From the NCBI GenBank assembly GCA_958450325.1, contig OY288243.1, positions 69,424,606-69,488,605 of the forward strand: a DNA stretch of 64,000 bases, written 5' to 3'. The notes below the pieces were generated by a model, which was not told where the DNA came from, did no database searches, and saw nothing but the letters and a program-made list of their open reading frames with translations. A program made the position numbers and the translations under genes. How positions within the stretch are numbered: position 1 is the first letter of the stretch; each line of letters opens with the position of its first letter. This stretch comes from Agrostemma githago (taxonomy: Eukaryota; Streptophyta; Magnoliopsida; Caryophyllales; Caryophyllaceae). Shown piece by piece: positions 1 to 10,917 of this stretch.

Positions 1-831
1 ATTTATTATTTTCAATCAAGACTCGGTTTTCATTATTATTCTCCGTCTTCGTTCTAATTAGTTATTCCAATTTCGGTAATTCCTTCTTCTTCCCTAACCT
101 CTCTCCGTCTTAGTTTACTGTAACTTTTATTTTTTTTCTTCCTTCCGTTTGTTTCCTGTAACTTTTATCCTCTTTTATTTTTTTTTAGCTTTTTCTCATT
201 CTCCTTCATCCTTCATCATGTTTTATTTTGTTAGGATTACTGTAAATATGTTTAGCTAATCTTCCGTCAGAGTTTAGGTGAACTGCGAATTGAATTGAGT
301 TTATATGTGATAACTGAATAATCGACCTTTACGAGTTAAATCGCTCTTGCAACATTATAACGACGAATAATTAATTATAGGCCGTAATTGATTGTTTGTA
401 TCTTGTAAATCCCGACCTAAGACCGAAAGCCTGGAACGGATTAGACTCGTTGTAATCGATAGAATTCCCTAATAAGTAGCGAGAGCCCGTTAGGTGACTT
501 CTAGGATGACTAGTGATCCGAGAGGACCGTGTCGATATCCTTTAACTCGTCTTAACTGATTATTTGGAAATCGTATGTATGCTTGTTTTAATTCGTGGTG
601 ATCCGAAGACTCTGGTGCTTTTCTTATTTTGATTAATTCATTATTTTTATTATTTAGATTTTATTAGACCGTCAGCTCACCAAACCATAAAATCGTGACT
701 CCGATAATTTAATTGACTAACTTATAATTTTCAACCTGCCTCCCTGTGGAATCGACCCTGCTTACCGCTAGCTACCCGTTAGTAGTAATCTAGGATTATT
801 TTGATTACGGTGACGCGACTAACCCGTATCA
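1..831 (+). repeat. 5' LTR of element A, 3' part only
   Basis: This matches 5133-5959 almost base for base and ends in ...CCCGTATCA just before the primer binding site. The first half, which would hold the TG start and the TATA box, lies outside the window. Confidence 0.9.
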
Positions 832-835
832 ATTT

Positions 836-853
836 TGGCGCCGTTGCCGGGGA
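836..853 (+). other. Primer binding site of element A (tRNA-Asp type)
   Basis: TGGCGCCGTTGCCGGGGA follows the LTR end after a four-base spacer. This 18-mer is the tRNA-Asp-type primer site known from the plant Athila/Calypso branch of Ty3/gypsy elements. The same 18 bases occur at 40479-40496 in element B. Confidence 0.85.
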
Positions 854-1076
854 GGCGACACAATTTTATTTGTTAGTTAATTAATTTATCTCTCGTCTCG
901 GGGAATATCTATTCCTTGAGACCGATCTTACTGTTTCGATGAGAATTGTTGTAGATTTTCCGCAGGAGTCTGATGAGACGTTTGGAGCTTACATACAACG
1001 GTTTTGCAGCTGGCTTGGCTCTCTGAAAAGAAAGTATTTCACTAATTAAACACTTGTTCTTACCGTTCTGAAGGGT

Positions 1077-1826
1077 ATGACGGAGTCTACTAAGGCCTAT
1101 GTACATTCTTCGTGTAAGGATTTTGAAAGCAAGTCCTACAAAGAGGCAGTAGATTACTTCGACTGGCTAGCTGAAGAAAGCATGAAACCCGGTTTTTCTC
1201 TTTCTTTGACTAATGATGGACCCGTCGGTGAGCTTAGTGATGTGGAAATTTTTGAGAATCCTTGTTTTGATTGTGAAACAGGTTGTGATGAAAGCTATGA
1301 CACTAGTCTCACGGCTCCATTTTGTGAGAATCTATTTGATGAGGTTCGTGAAGAACCTTGTGATTTGGATCAGGAGGTCAAGTGGGACCGATATGAGAAT
1401 GACATGTTCGAGGACAATAATGAGGTTCGATGGGACGAGTATGAGGACGACATTGTAGAGGAGTCATCGGTTTCTTTGCCCGTTGTCTCCTCTCCTTCTA
1501 CGGTTTTGTCCTTTGTCCCTTCCGCTCCACTTCTTTTTCCTCCTTTATGCTTATCGGTCCCATTAATTGCTGAGCATTTTCCTATGAACACTGACACTTT
1601 ATTTTCTGATTTTAACTTTGATTCTCTATGTCTTGCTGACGAGAAGATTAGTTCAATGTTTCAGGAGGAAATTGATTGTCCACCCCGTGATAAGATGGCT
1701 TGTTCCGTATTTCATACTTTTGCTACCAACATCCTATCACCTGCGTATATCTGCATTCATATTTCTTGTGCTCGGGAATATGACATGTTACTGAGGGCGT
1801 TGATTCGTTTTTTAAAAATAAAATGA
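1077..1826 (+). CDS. Gag-derived acidic ORF of element A (249 aa)
   Basis: This is the only sizeable open frame in A. Its first 40 residues (VLKGMTESTKAYVHSS just before and across the start, then a YKEAVDYFDWLAEES stretch) resemble the C-terminal helical part of plant gag domains, where a GLT..TR..VD...G motif is followed by an EAY.LLE helix. An upstream fragment at 950-1048 (DETFGAYIQRFCSWL) looks like the preceding gag helix but ends at a stop, so the original gag was probably broken. After residue 40 the protein is acidic, with a doubled block rich in W-D-x-Y-E. I recognise no domain there. No zinc knuckle or protease follows. It could be a relict or an ORF specific to the non-autonomous family. 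Confidence 0.5.
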   Translation: MTESTKAYVHSSCKDFESKSYKEAVDYFDWLAEESMKPGFSLSLTNDGPVGELSDVEIFENPCFDCETGCDESYDTSLTAPFCENLFDEVREEPCDLDQEVKWDRYENDMFEDNNEVRWDEYEDDIVEESSVSLPVVSSPSTVLSFVPSAPLLFPPLCLSVPLIAEHFPMNTDTLFSDFNFDSLCLADEKISSMFQEEIDCPPRDKMACSVFHTFATNILSPAYICIHISCAREYDMLLRALIRFLKIK

Positions 1827-1839
1827 TGAAGTGGCCGAA

Positions 1840-1890
1840 TCAAGGTCGTGCGGGACCGTAAAAATCAGCGCTAGCCGGGAGGCAACCCGA
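1840..1890 (+). other. Paired hairpin block after the ORF of element A
   Basis: Two short inverted repeats lie directly after the ORF stop: GGTC-GTGCGG-GACC and CGGG-AGGCAA-CCCG. The same pair, with the same loops, follows the pol stop of element B at 46337-46385 although the coding sequences upstream are unrelated in length and content. Confidence 0.6.
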
Positions 1891-2029
1891 GTATTTTTAT
1901 TTTTATTTTATTTTTGAGTTCGAATAAAGTAGTTAAATTAATTTTAGTGAGTGAGAATGAGGATATTGATAATATGTCCAGTTGGTATGCAGGATTAGTA
2001 AGCGGCTGAGTCTAGTGAAGTATGCCAGA

Positions 2030-2210
2030 CTGAAGATCCCAGTCTATAGACCCAATCCCCAGTCTACGGACTCATTCTATAGACTTATCCACCTCAGTCT
2101 TTAGACTTATATACCATTCTAAATCTACCCCAGTCTATAGACTAACACCACCCAACCTCTCATCCCAGTCTTTAGACTTATCTACCAGTCTTTAGACTCT
2201 CCCTCAGTCC
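2030..2210 (+). repeat. AGTCT-NN-AGACT palindrome cluster in element A untranslated region
   Basis: About seven copies of a 10-12 bp palindrome with arms AGTCT and AGACT and variable centre (TA, AC, TT) occur here. The block from 2010 to 2140 is almost identical to 46520-46650 of element B. Flanking sequence on both sides is C-rich and non-coding. Confidence 0.8.
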
Positions 2211-2785
2211 CATTCCCCCTACCCAGACTCCCCCTTCCCGACCCCGACTCCCTCTCAAATTCAAACAAAAACACCATCCCCATCATTCTCAACCCCATTC
2301 CCACCATCACCCTCGCCTACCTCCACCACTAAACCCTAATACCCACCGCCTTCATCCACCGTCGTCCATCTTCAACCCTACATTCCACCGTCCTTCCTCA
2401 CTCCGGCCGGTCATCCTCTGCCGCTCCTCACCACTCTATGTCGCCTGACCACCGCTCCGTCCACTCTTCCGTCGTTCACCCCCCCCCCCACCGCACCTTC
2501 TCCGCCCACGTTCGCCCTGCCGCCACCTCCATCACCTTTCCCCTCTTCTACGCCGTTCTCCGCCCACCACTCCACCGCTTCTCCGCCTTCGTCCACCATC
2601 TGTCCCTCCGTCTTCCAGTTGGGTTGCTGATTTGTGGGTTTATTGGGGTATTTTTTGGGTACTCAGCGTCTTTGCTCGGTTCCGGGTGTCAAGTTTCGGG
2701 TTTGGATTTTACATATTCATGGGATTATATGTATCTTTGTGATTTAACGTGTTTCCATGTTTGTTTTCTGAAGTTTATAGGTCAT

Positions 2786-2881
2786 ATGGAACACGAGGAA
2801 TCACAAACTAAGCGAGCTAGAACAGAGGCTGAGCATATCGAGTCGGACCAATTGGGCACGGAAATCGAGGTCGGAGTTTGA
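2786..2881 (+). pseudogene. Deleted remnant of ORF3 (31 aa) in element A
   Basis: The frame begins MEHE...KRART, matching the start of element B ORF3 (MEHDNPPRKRART at 47193), and directly after its stop the DNA GACCATGATTAG matches the end of B ORF3 (GACCATGACTAG). About 1.7 kb of the ORF has been lost between the two. An acceptor-like TTTATAG lies just before the ATG, like TTCTGCAG in B. This shows that A derives from a longer B-like element. Confidence 0.7.
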
Positions 2882-4365
2882 CCATGATTAGGGACTGGTT
2901 TGTGTAACCTCCTTGTACATATTCGGTACTCCTCATTCCCCTCACTCTTTAGTTGCGTATTTAGTTACTTTTTCCCTCTATGTTGTTATCCGATTTGTGT
3001 ATACAATGAGGACATTGTATTGTTTGGTTTGGGGAGGGTAACTAATTTGCATTAGTTGCATATTTTCTGCATTTTTGCATGCATTTTTTTTTATTTTAGT
3101 TTTTAGGCATTTTAGGAGTTTTTAGGAGTCGGGACGGGTTAAGCAACAATGATGAAAATGCTTTTGCCTCTTCTTTTCTCGTTTCATTAACTTTCTTACT
3201 TTGGTGATACTTTAGTTTACTTGAACGAGTCTTAGGTTATGGCATATTTCGATTGTTGTTTCAGTGAACGAATAAACTTGGCTTAAATTGTTGGCAAACT
3301 ACTTAAATTCTGAGATTTAGAGCCTTATGAAACCGATGACATCAATGATCGGTTTATTTAGGAATGAGAGTAGTTCTCCCTATTTTGCATGTAACATCAA
3401 TTTGCATAAGTGTGAAGTCCGTCTCTTAAGTCTTCGTGCATTCGGGTCGTAACTACAGCATGTATTGAGGCTTACCTTTTCCCCTTATATTTCCCTTTCC
3501 CGTTTTCGTTTTTACTCAAAAATCGAATTATCCCTTCACTACAAAATTAACCACAAGCCTAAATTGCCTACCCTAGTTGAGCTAGCATGGTGATATTGAT
3601 GTGTTGGTTGAGATAAGTCGGTTTGGTGTATATATATGTTTCGGTTCTTGTATATATATGTTGAAAAAAAAAACCGAAAAAAAAGAAGAAAAAAGAATAA
3701 AAAAGAATAAAAAAAAAGTGGAAAAAGAAATGAGTTGTGGACTCCAATACTTCATTGCGATAATATTATGGAGTTGAGTTTGGTGAAATGAGCGAGATAT
3801 GGAGAATGCCGTCGTTAATCGGCTTGATTTTATCTGTTTTGTGATTTGGGGCTTTTGGCAGTATAATTTGGAAGTATGGAATTGACTAGCTTGACTATTA
3901 CCTCCACATTCCCATATTAATAATCCTTTCTTACCCGTCACTTAAACTCATATCCCATTTCACCATTTTATGCCTCGATATGTGTTTTGGTTTCGATTAT
4001 TTAGAATGTGCAAGTGATTGGTAGAGATTGTCGTCACATTAGATTGCTTGCATGCGTTTATAGGTCGCAGATTAGGCGAGCGTCTTTCTTTTTCTCTATC
4101 TTACATATAAATGCCTTATATTTCTCATGAGAGTAGAGTGTAACCGCGAGAGTCCGACAATAACAAGCCTAGCAAGGTTGACGGTTCACTGTTATTCTCT
4201 CGATTATGCCATAACTTGAGTCAATTCATGTTTTCTAAGTGTCGCTAGCCCGAGTTAGTTTTTGTAGCGAGTCTAGTCTGGGTAACAGCTTTGAGTTGTA
4301 TACCGTTCCCATAGATCTTGTGTTTGATTGCTTGAGGACAAGCAATGGTTTGGTTTGGGGAGATT
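2882..4365 (+). other. 3' untranslated internal region of element A with hairpin and polypurine tract
   Basis: This is non-coding and collinear with 48963-50464 of element B. It contains a perfect inverted repeat TACAATG-AGGA-CATTGTA at 3002-3019, a nearby PPT-like TTTGGGGAGGG at about 3030, an A-rich run at 3663-3720, and the polypurine tract GGGGAGA at 4357-4363 directly before the 3' LTR. The short open frames inside are not convincing genes. Confidence 0.75.
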
Positions 4366-4593
4366 TGATGTGTGCCGTTCCTATTCTATTTTTCACCTAT
4401 TTTGGCACGCATTTCCGTGTCGTTTTATTATTTTTAGGAGTCGGATTACGCTATTTTCTCCCATATGTGCTACTCGGGTATTCTTTTGTTGTTTTGCAGA
4501 TAATCGAGACCGAGTAGTTAAAAGATCTAAAAATTGCATCAAAAATCTTAAAGCTCTGAAACCGATTCGTTGTAGACCAAGAAGAAGGAAGCA

Positions 4594-4790
4594 AGTCTAT
4601 AGACTAGACTGTGAGTCTATAGACTGAGAAGAAGAAATGAATAAAACTGTAGACTAAAGCACAAGTCTATAGACTGGGAAACAAGTCTATAGACTGAGAA
4701 AGTGCAGCAGACAGTCCGTAGACTGAGGAGAAGTCCGTTGGAAGCCTAGATTGAACTCAGTCTGCAGACTTGGATCTCAAGTCTACCGGC
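4594..4790 (+). repeat. AGTCTATAGACT palindrome cluster in the LTR of element A
   Basis: Exact AGTCTATAGACT copies start at 4594 and 4614, with two more near 4662 and 4683, and variants AGTCCGTAGACT and AGTCTGCAGACT follow. The cluster lies 150-350 bases upstream of the TATA box, in U3, where LTR enhancers usually sit. Confidence 0.85.
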
Positions 4791-4949
4791 CTAAAATCCA
4801 AGTCTGCAGGATAGGATACCACTCCAAGACTAATTCAGTTGACGTTACCCACTACTCCCCCTACTACGCTCTTTAGTTCTTCCCACTACCAAGTTAATGG
4901 GGGTGGTGGAAGCAGGGAATCAAGCAACAGTTAGTGAGGGCTTGAGCAG

Positions 4950-4957
4950 TATAAATA
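4950..4957 (+). promoter_or_regulatory. TATA box in the LTR of element A
   Basis: TATAAATA follows GAGCAG and precedes a CT-rich leader, in the part of the LTR where transcription should start. The B LTR has TTTAAATA at the matching place. Confidence 0.6.
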
Positions 4958-5959
4958 GATCTGTAATTCTAAGAATCATCTCATCTTCTTCATCTATCTT
5001 CTTCCTCAGTAATCCTCTCATCTTCTTCATCTATCTTCTTCCTCAGTAATCCTCTCATCATTCATCTTCATCTTTAGTTTAGTTTTAGTTTGTAGTTTAC
5101 TGTAAATATTTAGTATTTCGCACAATTTCAGTATTTATTATTTTCAATCAAGACTCGGTTTTCATTATTATTCTCCGTCTTCGTTCTAATTAGTTATTCC
5201 AATTTCGGTAATTCCTTCTTCTTCCCTAACCTCTCTCCGTCTTAGTTTACTGTAACTTTTATTTTTTTTCTTCCTTCCGTTTGTTTCCTGTAACTTTTAT
5301 CCTCTTTTATTTTTAGCTTTTTCTCATTCTCCTTCATCCTTCATCATGTTTTATTTTGTTAGGATTACTGTAAATATGTTTAGCTAATCTTCCGTCAGAG
5401 TTTAGGTGAACTGCGAATTGAATTGAGTTTATATGTGATAACTGAATAATCGACCTTTACGAGTTAAATCGCTCTTGCAACATTATAACGACGAATAATT
5501 AATTATAGGCCGTAATTGATTGTTTGTATCTTGTAAATCCCGACCTAAGACCGAAAGCCTGGAACGGATTAGACTCGTTGTAATCGATAGAATTCCCTAA
5601 TAAGTAGCGAGAGCCCGTTAGGTGACTTCTAGGATGACTAGTGATCCGAGAGGACCGTGTCGATATCCTTTAACTCGTCTTAACTGATTATTTGGAAATC
5701 GTATGTATGCTTGTTTTAATTCGTGGTGATCCGAAGACTCTGGTGCTTTTCTTATTTTGATTAATTCATTATTTTTATTATTTAGATTTTATTAGACCGT
5801 CAGCTCACCAAACCATAAAATCGTGACTCCGATAATTTAATTGACTAACTTATAATTTTCAACCTGCCTCCCTGTGGAATCGACCCTGCTTACCGCTAGC
5901 TACCCGTTAGTAGTAATCTAGGATTATTTTGATTACGGTGACGCGACTAACCCGTATCA

Positions 5960-7737
5960 GATGTCCGGGCAACTGTGTTCCAAATGGGAGGAATGAAATC
6001 TCCGAGCCCTGACAGTTTCCCTTCAATATTCTTTCAAAAATTTTGGAGCATCATAGAAAAGGATATTATTGATGTGGTTTGCGTTACACTAAACACAAGG
6101 CATGTTCATAAAGATCTCAATCATACATTTATTGCTCTCATCTTGAAGGTATGTAACCCTGAAAGGGCCGATCAACTTAGGCTAATTAGTCTTTGTAATG
6201 TTCTTATGAGGATCGATCACGACTAAGTGCATTGCAAATCACATTAAAAGAGTTCTAGGGAAGCTGGTGGGTCGGTATCAAAATGCTTTTATGCCGGGGC
6301 GCTCAATAAGTGACAATATCCTTCTTGCTCATAAATTAATGCATGATATCAAAATGTGTTCACTTCAAATTAAAAGAAGAGTAAGATAGCCCTGAAACTC
6401 GACTACAGCAAAGCTTTTGATAGAATGAATTGGAACTTCGTAAAGCTTACCCTTGAGTCCATGGGTTTTCCTGATCCTCTTAACTTCAATATCAACCCTA
6501 CAAGAGGTCTAAGACAAGGCGATCCCCGGCCCTATCCCCATTCTTATTTATCCTATGCACGGAGGTTCTTTCTTCTAACTTGGTTTCTCTTCAAGAGAAG
6601 AATAGTATTCAAGGTATCAAGATCTCAAGAAACTCTCCTCCAATCTCTCATCTTCTCTTTGCAGACGATGCTATCTTCTTCGCTGGAGGAAATGAAAGAA
6701 GCATTGAGCATCTCAAATACTCAATTATGGAGTTTTGAGAAGCATCAGGGCAAAAAATCAATAAAGAAAAGTCTTCACTCACCTTCAGTCCGAACACCAG
6801 TACCCCACAATGACTACAGCTAAGCGTTGTATCAAAAGTTTTAAAATCTCTTCACGTTCTTCCGTTGACAAATACCTTGGCCTTCCACTGGATGTTAACC
6901 GAAATAGTAAAGCCTTCTTTAATGAGGCTTATGACAAGGTGGTTGCAAGAATTTCGTCCTGGAATGGGTCTATTCTCTCGCCTACGGGTCAACTTACCCT
7001 CATCTCTTCAGTTCTACTCCTATCGGTGTCAAAATACCGGTAAGTGTGGCAGATAGAATTAATAAACTATTCGCCCATTTCTAGTGGGCTGGAACTAGAA
7101 GAAATAAGACTATCCATTGGCGAAGCAACCTTTACGTTTTTCTACCCAAATCTGAAGGTGGTTTAGGTATAAGGCACATACAAAGTATGAACCATTCATT
7201 GCTTGCAAAAGTGGGATGGAAGATGTTTAAACAAGCAGAGATGCTACTTAGTCAAATTTTATCTTCAAAATATAAATGCAATGCGATTGGTCTTAATTTG
7301 ACCTTGGATTCTCGACATAGGTACAAGTCATGGGGGTGGAACGGAGTAAAATAGGACCTCCTTCTTTTGAATAACTCTTTAGCATGAGCACCGGGTAATC
7401 CAAGTATAATAAAAATAAGACATGAAATGGGCTAATGGTCTCACTTCAACTCTAAAGGACAATTTATCACCTCAATTATCATCCAGGGTTGATTCACTCT
7501 GTGTTGAAGACCTCACTTGTCATGATGGCACGTGGAATGTGCAAATGTTGGATGCTCTATATGATAAGGAATAGGCGAACCTGATTTTATGTTGTCATCT
7601 TCCTACTCAGATAGCTCCGGACTGCCTCTGTTGGAATAAAACACCATTCGAGGAGTACACATCTAAAAGTGGGTACATGATGGCCTTTGATGAGCAATTT
7701 CGAAGCAATATTAGGCGACTACCATTGACTAGCAAGT
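5960..7737 (+). pseudogene. Decayed LINE (L1-type) reverse transcriptase, first part
   Basis: Broken frames read as a plant LINE RT in order: FQMGGMKSPSPDSFP, NHTFIALI then a degraded RPISLCNV motif, MPGRSISDNILLAH, LDYSKAFDRMNW (motif A aspartate), LRQGD, LLFADDAIFFAG (catalytic ADD at about 6660) and KYLGLPL. Stops and frameshifts occur throughout. The frame begins exactly at the LTR boundary of element A, so the 5' part of the LINE should lie left of the window. Element C interrupts it at 7737, and it resumes near 12895. Confidence 0.85.
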
Positions 7738-8283
7738 TGTAGACACCCACATTTGGCTGCTACGTGTCTATAGCAGTTTCCGACAAACACCCGGTGATGA
7801 TCGGACGCAAACGTGCTTTAACATACTCGAATATGGGCTCAAGATCGTTAGTATTTGGCATGAGCTTTTTACGGAGTACAAATCTCACAAAACTAACCTC
7901 AAATCCAGGCCCAGTGGGTCATTTCCAATCAAATAAGACTAATTTGGGTCAAAACCGACACCAAGGGCAAAATCGTCTTTTAGCGACCGGGTCAAACCCC
8001 GGTCAAAGGCATTTCCAAGACATAAAAATCTGTCACGCCACTTCGAAAATCTGACTCGAAGTCAAAGACTGCACAAAAATCATCTACAAAAAGGATAAAA
8101 CAACTTCGTTGGAGATAAAACTCTATCTCTAAAAGAGTCCTCCCACCCGTCTAGATCCACTCGATCGAGTGGACCAGCCCACTCGGTCGAGTAGGCTCGT
8201 ATAAAACGCAGGAACTGGTATCAGACCGGGCACTCGATCGAGTGTCATGCACCACTCGATCGAGTGGCCTCTCTCCTATCCAT
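7738..8283 (+). repeat. Left LTR copy of element C (truncated)
   Basis: About 545 bp match 10498-11041 with few changes. It holds four CACTCGATCGAGTG-type palindromes, at 8158, 8180, 8231 and 8253. After CTCTCTCCTAT the sequence departs from the right LTR. Confidence 0.8.
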
Positions 8284-8407
8284 AACCGGGATCTCAAACC
8301 GAAATCCTAGTTTGGGTCCAAGACGGGAGGCAAGCCCACTTCCCACAATAAACACCCTTCCAATAAGACTGACCGATCCCTACCTTAGGTGTTAGTCTGA
8401 CCAACAG

Positions 8408-8457
<50 letters not shown>
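8408..8457 (+). repeat. A50 homopolymer
   Basis: Fifty consecutive A residues. This could be a retroposed poly(A) tail, an expanded slippage tract, or of uncertain length in the assembly. Confidence 0.9.
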
Positions 8458-8459
<2 letters not shown>

Positions 8460-9987
8460 GGACAAAAAATCAATAGTCCAAGGAAAAAAAGCAAAAGACC
8501 AAAATCAAAATTATACCATCAAAAAAGGGGAGAAACAATCAAGTTGGTCAGCTAACATCACATCTAGCCTTCCCACATTACAACCCTCAAGAACTTCTCG
8601 AGACCTAGGCCAAGAGATAGCCCGGAATTTTGAGGATTTAAGCTCCATAGGATATCCTTATCCTCGAAGCTTTAACTCCACAAAATCGAGCTCCAGATGT
8701 CAAATCATCAAAGCCACTTACGACCTAGCTCCACATTTCCAAAAACATCCAAACCAGTTATCAGCCCCAAACACAGGAACTCAACTTGCAGTCGGCATAG
8801 AACATGCCCAAATAGTTCACACCACCTCTGGGGGCTACCCCGGAGAACGCTCACAGTCACAGGATCAACATCCTGACTATTCCAGCCCTTTGATCAAGAC
8901 ATCACTGGGAATGCACCTAGCCTACACCATCGATATGGCTAGTTACACACAAATCCCTAATAAACTAGGCACCATAACATATCTTCCAATCCACTGAACT
9001 ACGGCTTGGTTTGATTTCACTACACGTGAATACGTAGGCAGCCTTTCAACGAGGGCACAACCACCCACACTGACACAAATGCAAAAAGCACCATCATTCC
9101 TGTCACGACACTGTCATGTTCTCAACAGTTAACTTTGTCGTCCTGGGAGCTTCTCTTAGGCAGAAGTTCTCCATCCACTCAAAAAATCCAAATGACTTTC
9201 AAAATCTAGCCACCTTTCTATAGTGTGTCCTAGTACTTGGCTCAATCGAAGGCGAGAATCTGTCAGGATTTGAAACAACACCTACTTTGGGAATATACCC
9301 CAAAACCAAAAATTCAAAAGAACACTAGACTACATCATCGCTACTGCTAAGCCCTGTCGTACAGTTACAGTCTCATTACAGACTACCGCAATCCCCCTAC
9401 AAGTATATTCTTCCCATTTCAAGGATTCGACCGTGTTACCACTCGCCTAGGCTACGGAATAACGCAGCTTAAGAGTCTTGTCATCTTAGGTGGCCCACCC
9501 CTTATCGAGTCATGGTCCAACCCCTTTAGGAGTCCAAGTCGTGTCTGTCAACTCGTCATGTCGCGCCCAGAGTCAAGTCTGTCGGTAGGCCTTTCTTTTC
9601 AAATTCTTGCTCAAATTCTTGCTGTGAAATTTGCAAACCTTAGCCATTTGAGAAAATTCTTTTCGACAAGGTCAAAATTTTGGTCTATTTAAACGGCAAA
9701 TTCCTTTTTTACCCCTTTCAATTTTGAAAACCTATCTCCTAGCACGTGAGTTGCTTTCAGGACTTCGATTTCAAAATGAAGCAAATATCATTTTCCCCAG
9801 CGCAAGTCAGTCTATAGATGCTAACTGCATTTCATGTATGCTATCTTTCTATCTATTATATTTGTTATTTCTGCCTATATATCTAACATTTCAGGTACCA
9901 GCTTGTGTTTCCCAACGGAACATCAAGTTTTTATTCCCCAACGTGAGTCGTGTTTTACCTTAAAGGTTACGTGCAAAGTTTTGGGTA

Positions 9988-10345
9988 ACCGTACACAGGT
10001 ACAACTCAAGGCTTCAGAAGCAGGCTCGCGCAACTCACTAAACTCCCCAGCAGAAAGTCCAAGGTGTCATTTCTCCTAAAGAAACTCGGGATGTGCCTAC
10101 ATACAGGTACACCCAGGGCTTCTTAGGCAAGCTCCCGCGTAATTCTGAATCGGGATGTGTCTGCAAACGAGCACACCCAGGACTTCTTAGGCAAGCTCCC
10201 GCGTAGTTCCGAGATGGGAAGTATCCACATATAGATACACTAGATACACCCAAGACTTCGGAAACAAGCTCCCGTGCAGCTCCAAGATGGGATGTATCCA
10301 CATATAGATACACTTAGGGCTTCAGAAACAAGTCCCCACTGAACT
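9988..10345 (+). repeat. Four to five imperfect tandem repeats of about 62-70 bp in element C
   Basis: A unit containing GTACACCCAGGGCTTC, AAGCTCCCGCGTA and CGGGATGTGTC recurs with drift, for example at about 10100, 10163, 10225 and 10290. One unit carries a doubled TAGATACAC. Such arrays upstream of the 3' LTR are known from Tat/Ogre-type elements. Confidence 0.7.
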
Positions 10346-10917
10346 ATTAGCATCCACTCAGGTATGATTTCTATCTTATGGCTGGCGAGTCCTTTTACGC
10401 GAGTCTAATGGACTATAAACGACCCGACCGAAAGTCTGCCAATTCTTAATCCTCGATTGGCCTGGTAGCTACTCTGACTTTCGCCTTGTCCAAGCTCTGT
10501 AGACACCCACATTTGGCTGATAGGTGTCTATAGCAGTTTCCGACAAACACCCGATGATGATCGGACGCAAACGTGCTTTAACATACTCGAATATGGGCTC
10601 AAAATTGATAGTATTTGGCTTGGGCTTTTGACAGAGTACAAATCTCACAAAACTAACCTCAAATTCAGGCCTAGTGAGTCATTTTCAATCAAATAAGACT
10701 AATTTGGGTCAAAACCAACACCAAGGGCAAAACCGTCTTTTAGCGACCGGGTCAAACCCCGGTCAAAGGCATTTCCAAGACATAAAAATCTGTCACGCCA
10801 CTTCGAAAATCTGACTCGAAGTCAAAAACTGCACAAAAATCAGCTACAAAAAGGATTAAACAACTTCGTTGGAGATAAAACTCTATCTCTAAAAGAGTCC
10901 TCCCACCCGTCTAGACC

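Larger units (their letters stand above)
1..5959 (+). mobile_element. Element A: non-autonomous Ty3/gypsy LTR retrotransposon (left end cut)
   Basis: The sequence shows two near-identical LTR segments (1-831 and 5133-5959 within the 4366-5959 LTR) flanking about 3.5 kb of internal DNA with a primer binding site directly after the first LTR and a purine tract directly before the second. No protease, RT, RNase H or integrase reading frame exists inside. The ends and untranslated parts match element B at 38.8-52.3 kb, so A is a deleted relative of the same family. The two LTR stretches differ, as far as I can see, only by a 4-base change in a T run near 180, which implies a recent insertion. It sits inside a LINE reading frame that resumes at 5960. 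The upstream target duplication lies outside the window. Confidence 0.85.
4366..5959 (+). repeat. 3' LTR of element A (1594 bp)
   Basis: It starts TGATGTGTGCC after the polypurine tract and ends CGTATCA, giving TG...CA ends. Ends and several inner blocks match the B LTRs, but the middle has diverged, so A and B are subfamilies. It contains a palindrome cluster, a TATA box, and a two-copy 37-bp CT-rich tandem repeat at about 4980-5053. Confidence 0.9.
8284..10497 (+). other. Internal DNA of element C, no coding capacity seen
   Basis: Short frames only and no recognisable motif on either strand. It includes an uninterrupted run of 50 A at 8408-8457 and the tandem repeats at 9988-10345. No clear polypurine tract precedes the right LTR. 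Confidence 0.6.

Noticed and set aside
2411..2881. 147-aa frame in element A starting MSPDHRSVHSS
   Set aside because: Most of it is C-rich untranslated DNA; only the last 31 codons match the start of ORF3 in element B.
8294..8494. 66-aa frame with a long Phe run on the minus strand
   Set aside because: It is a translation of the A50 tract.
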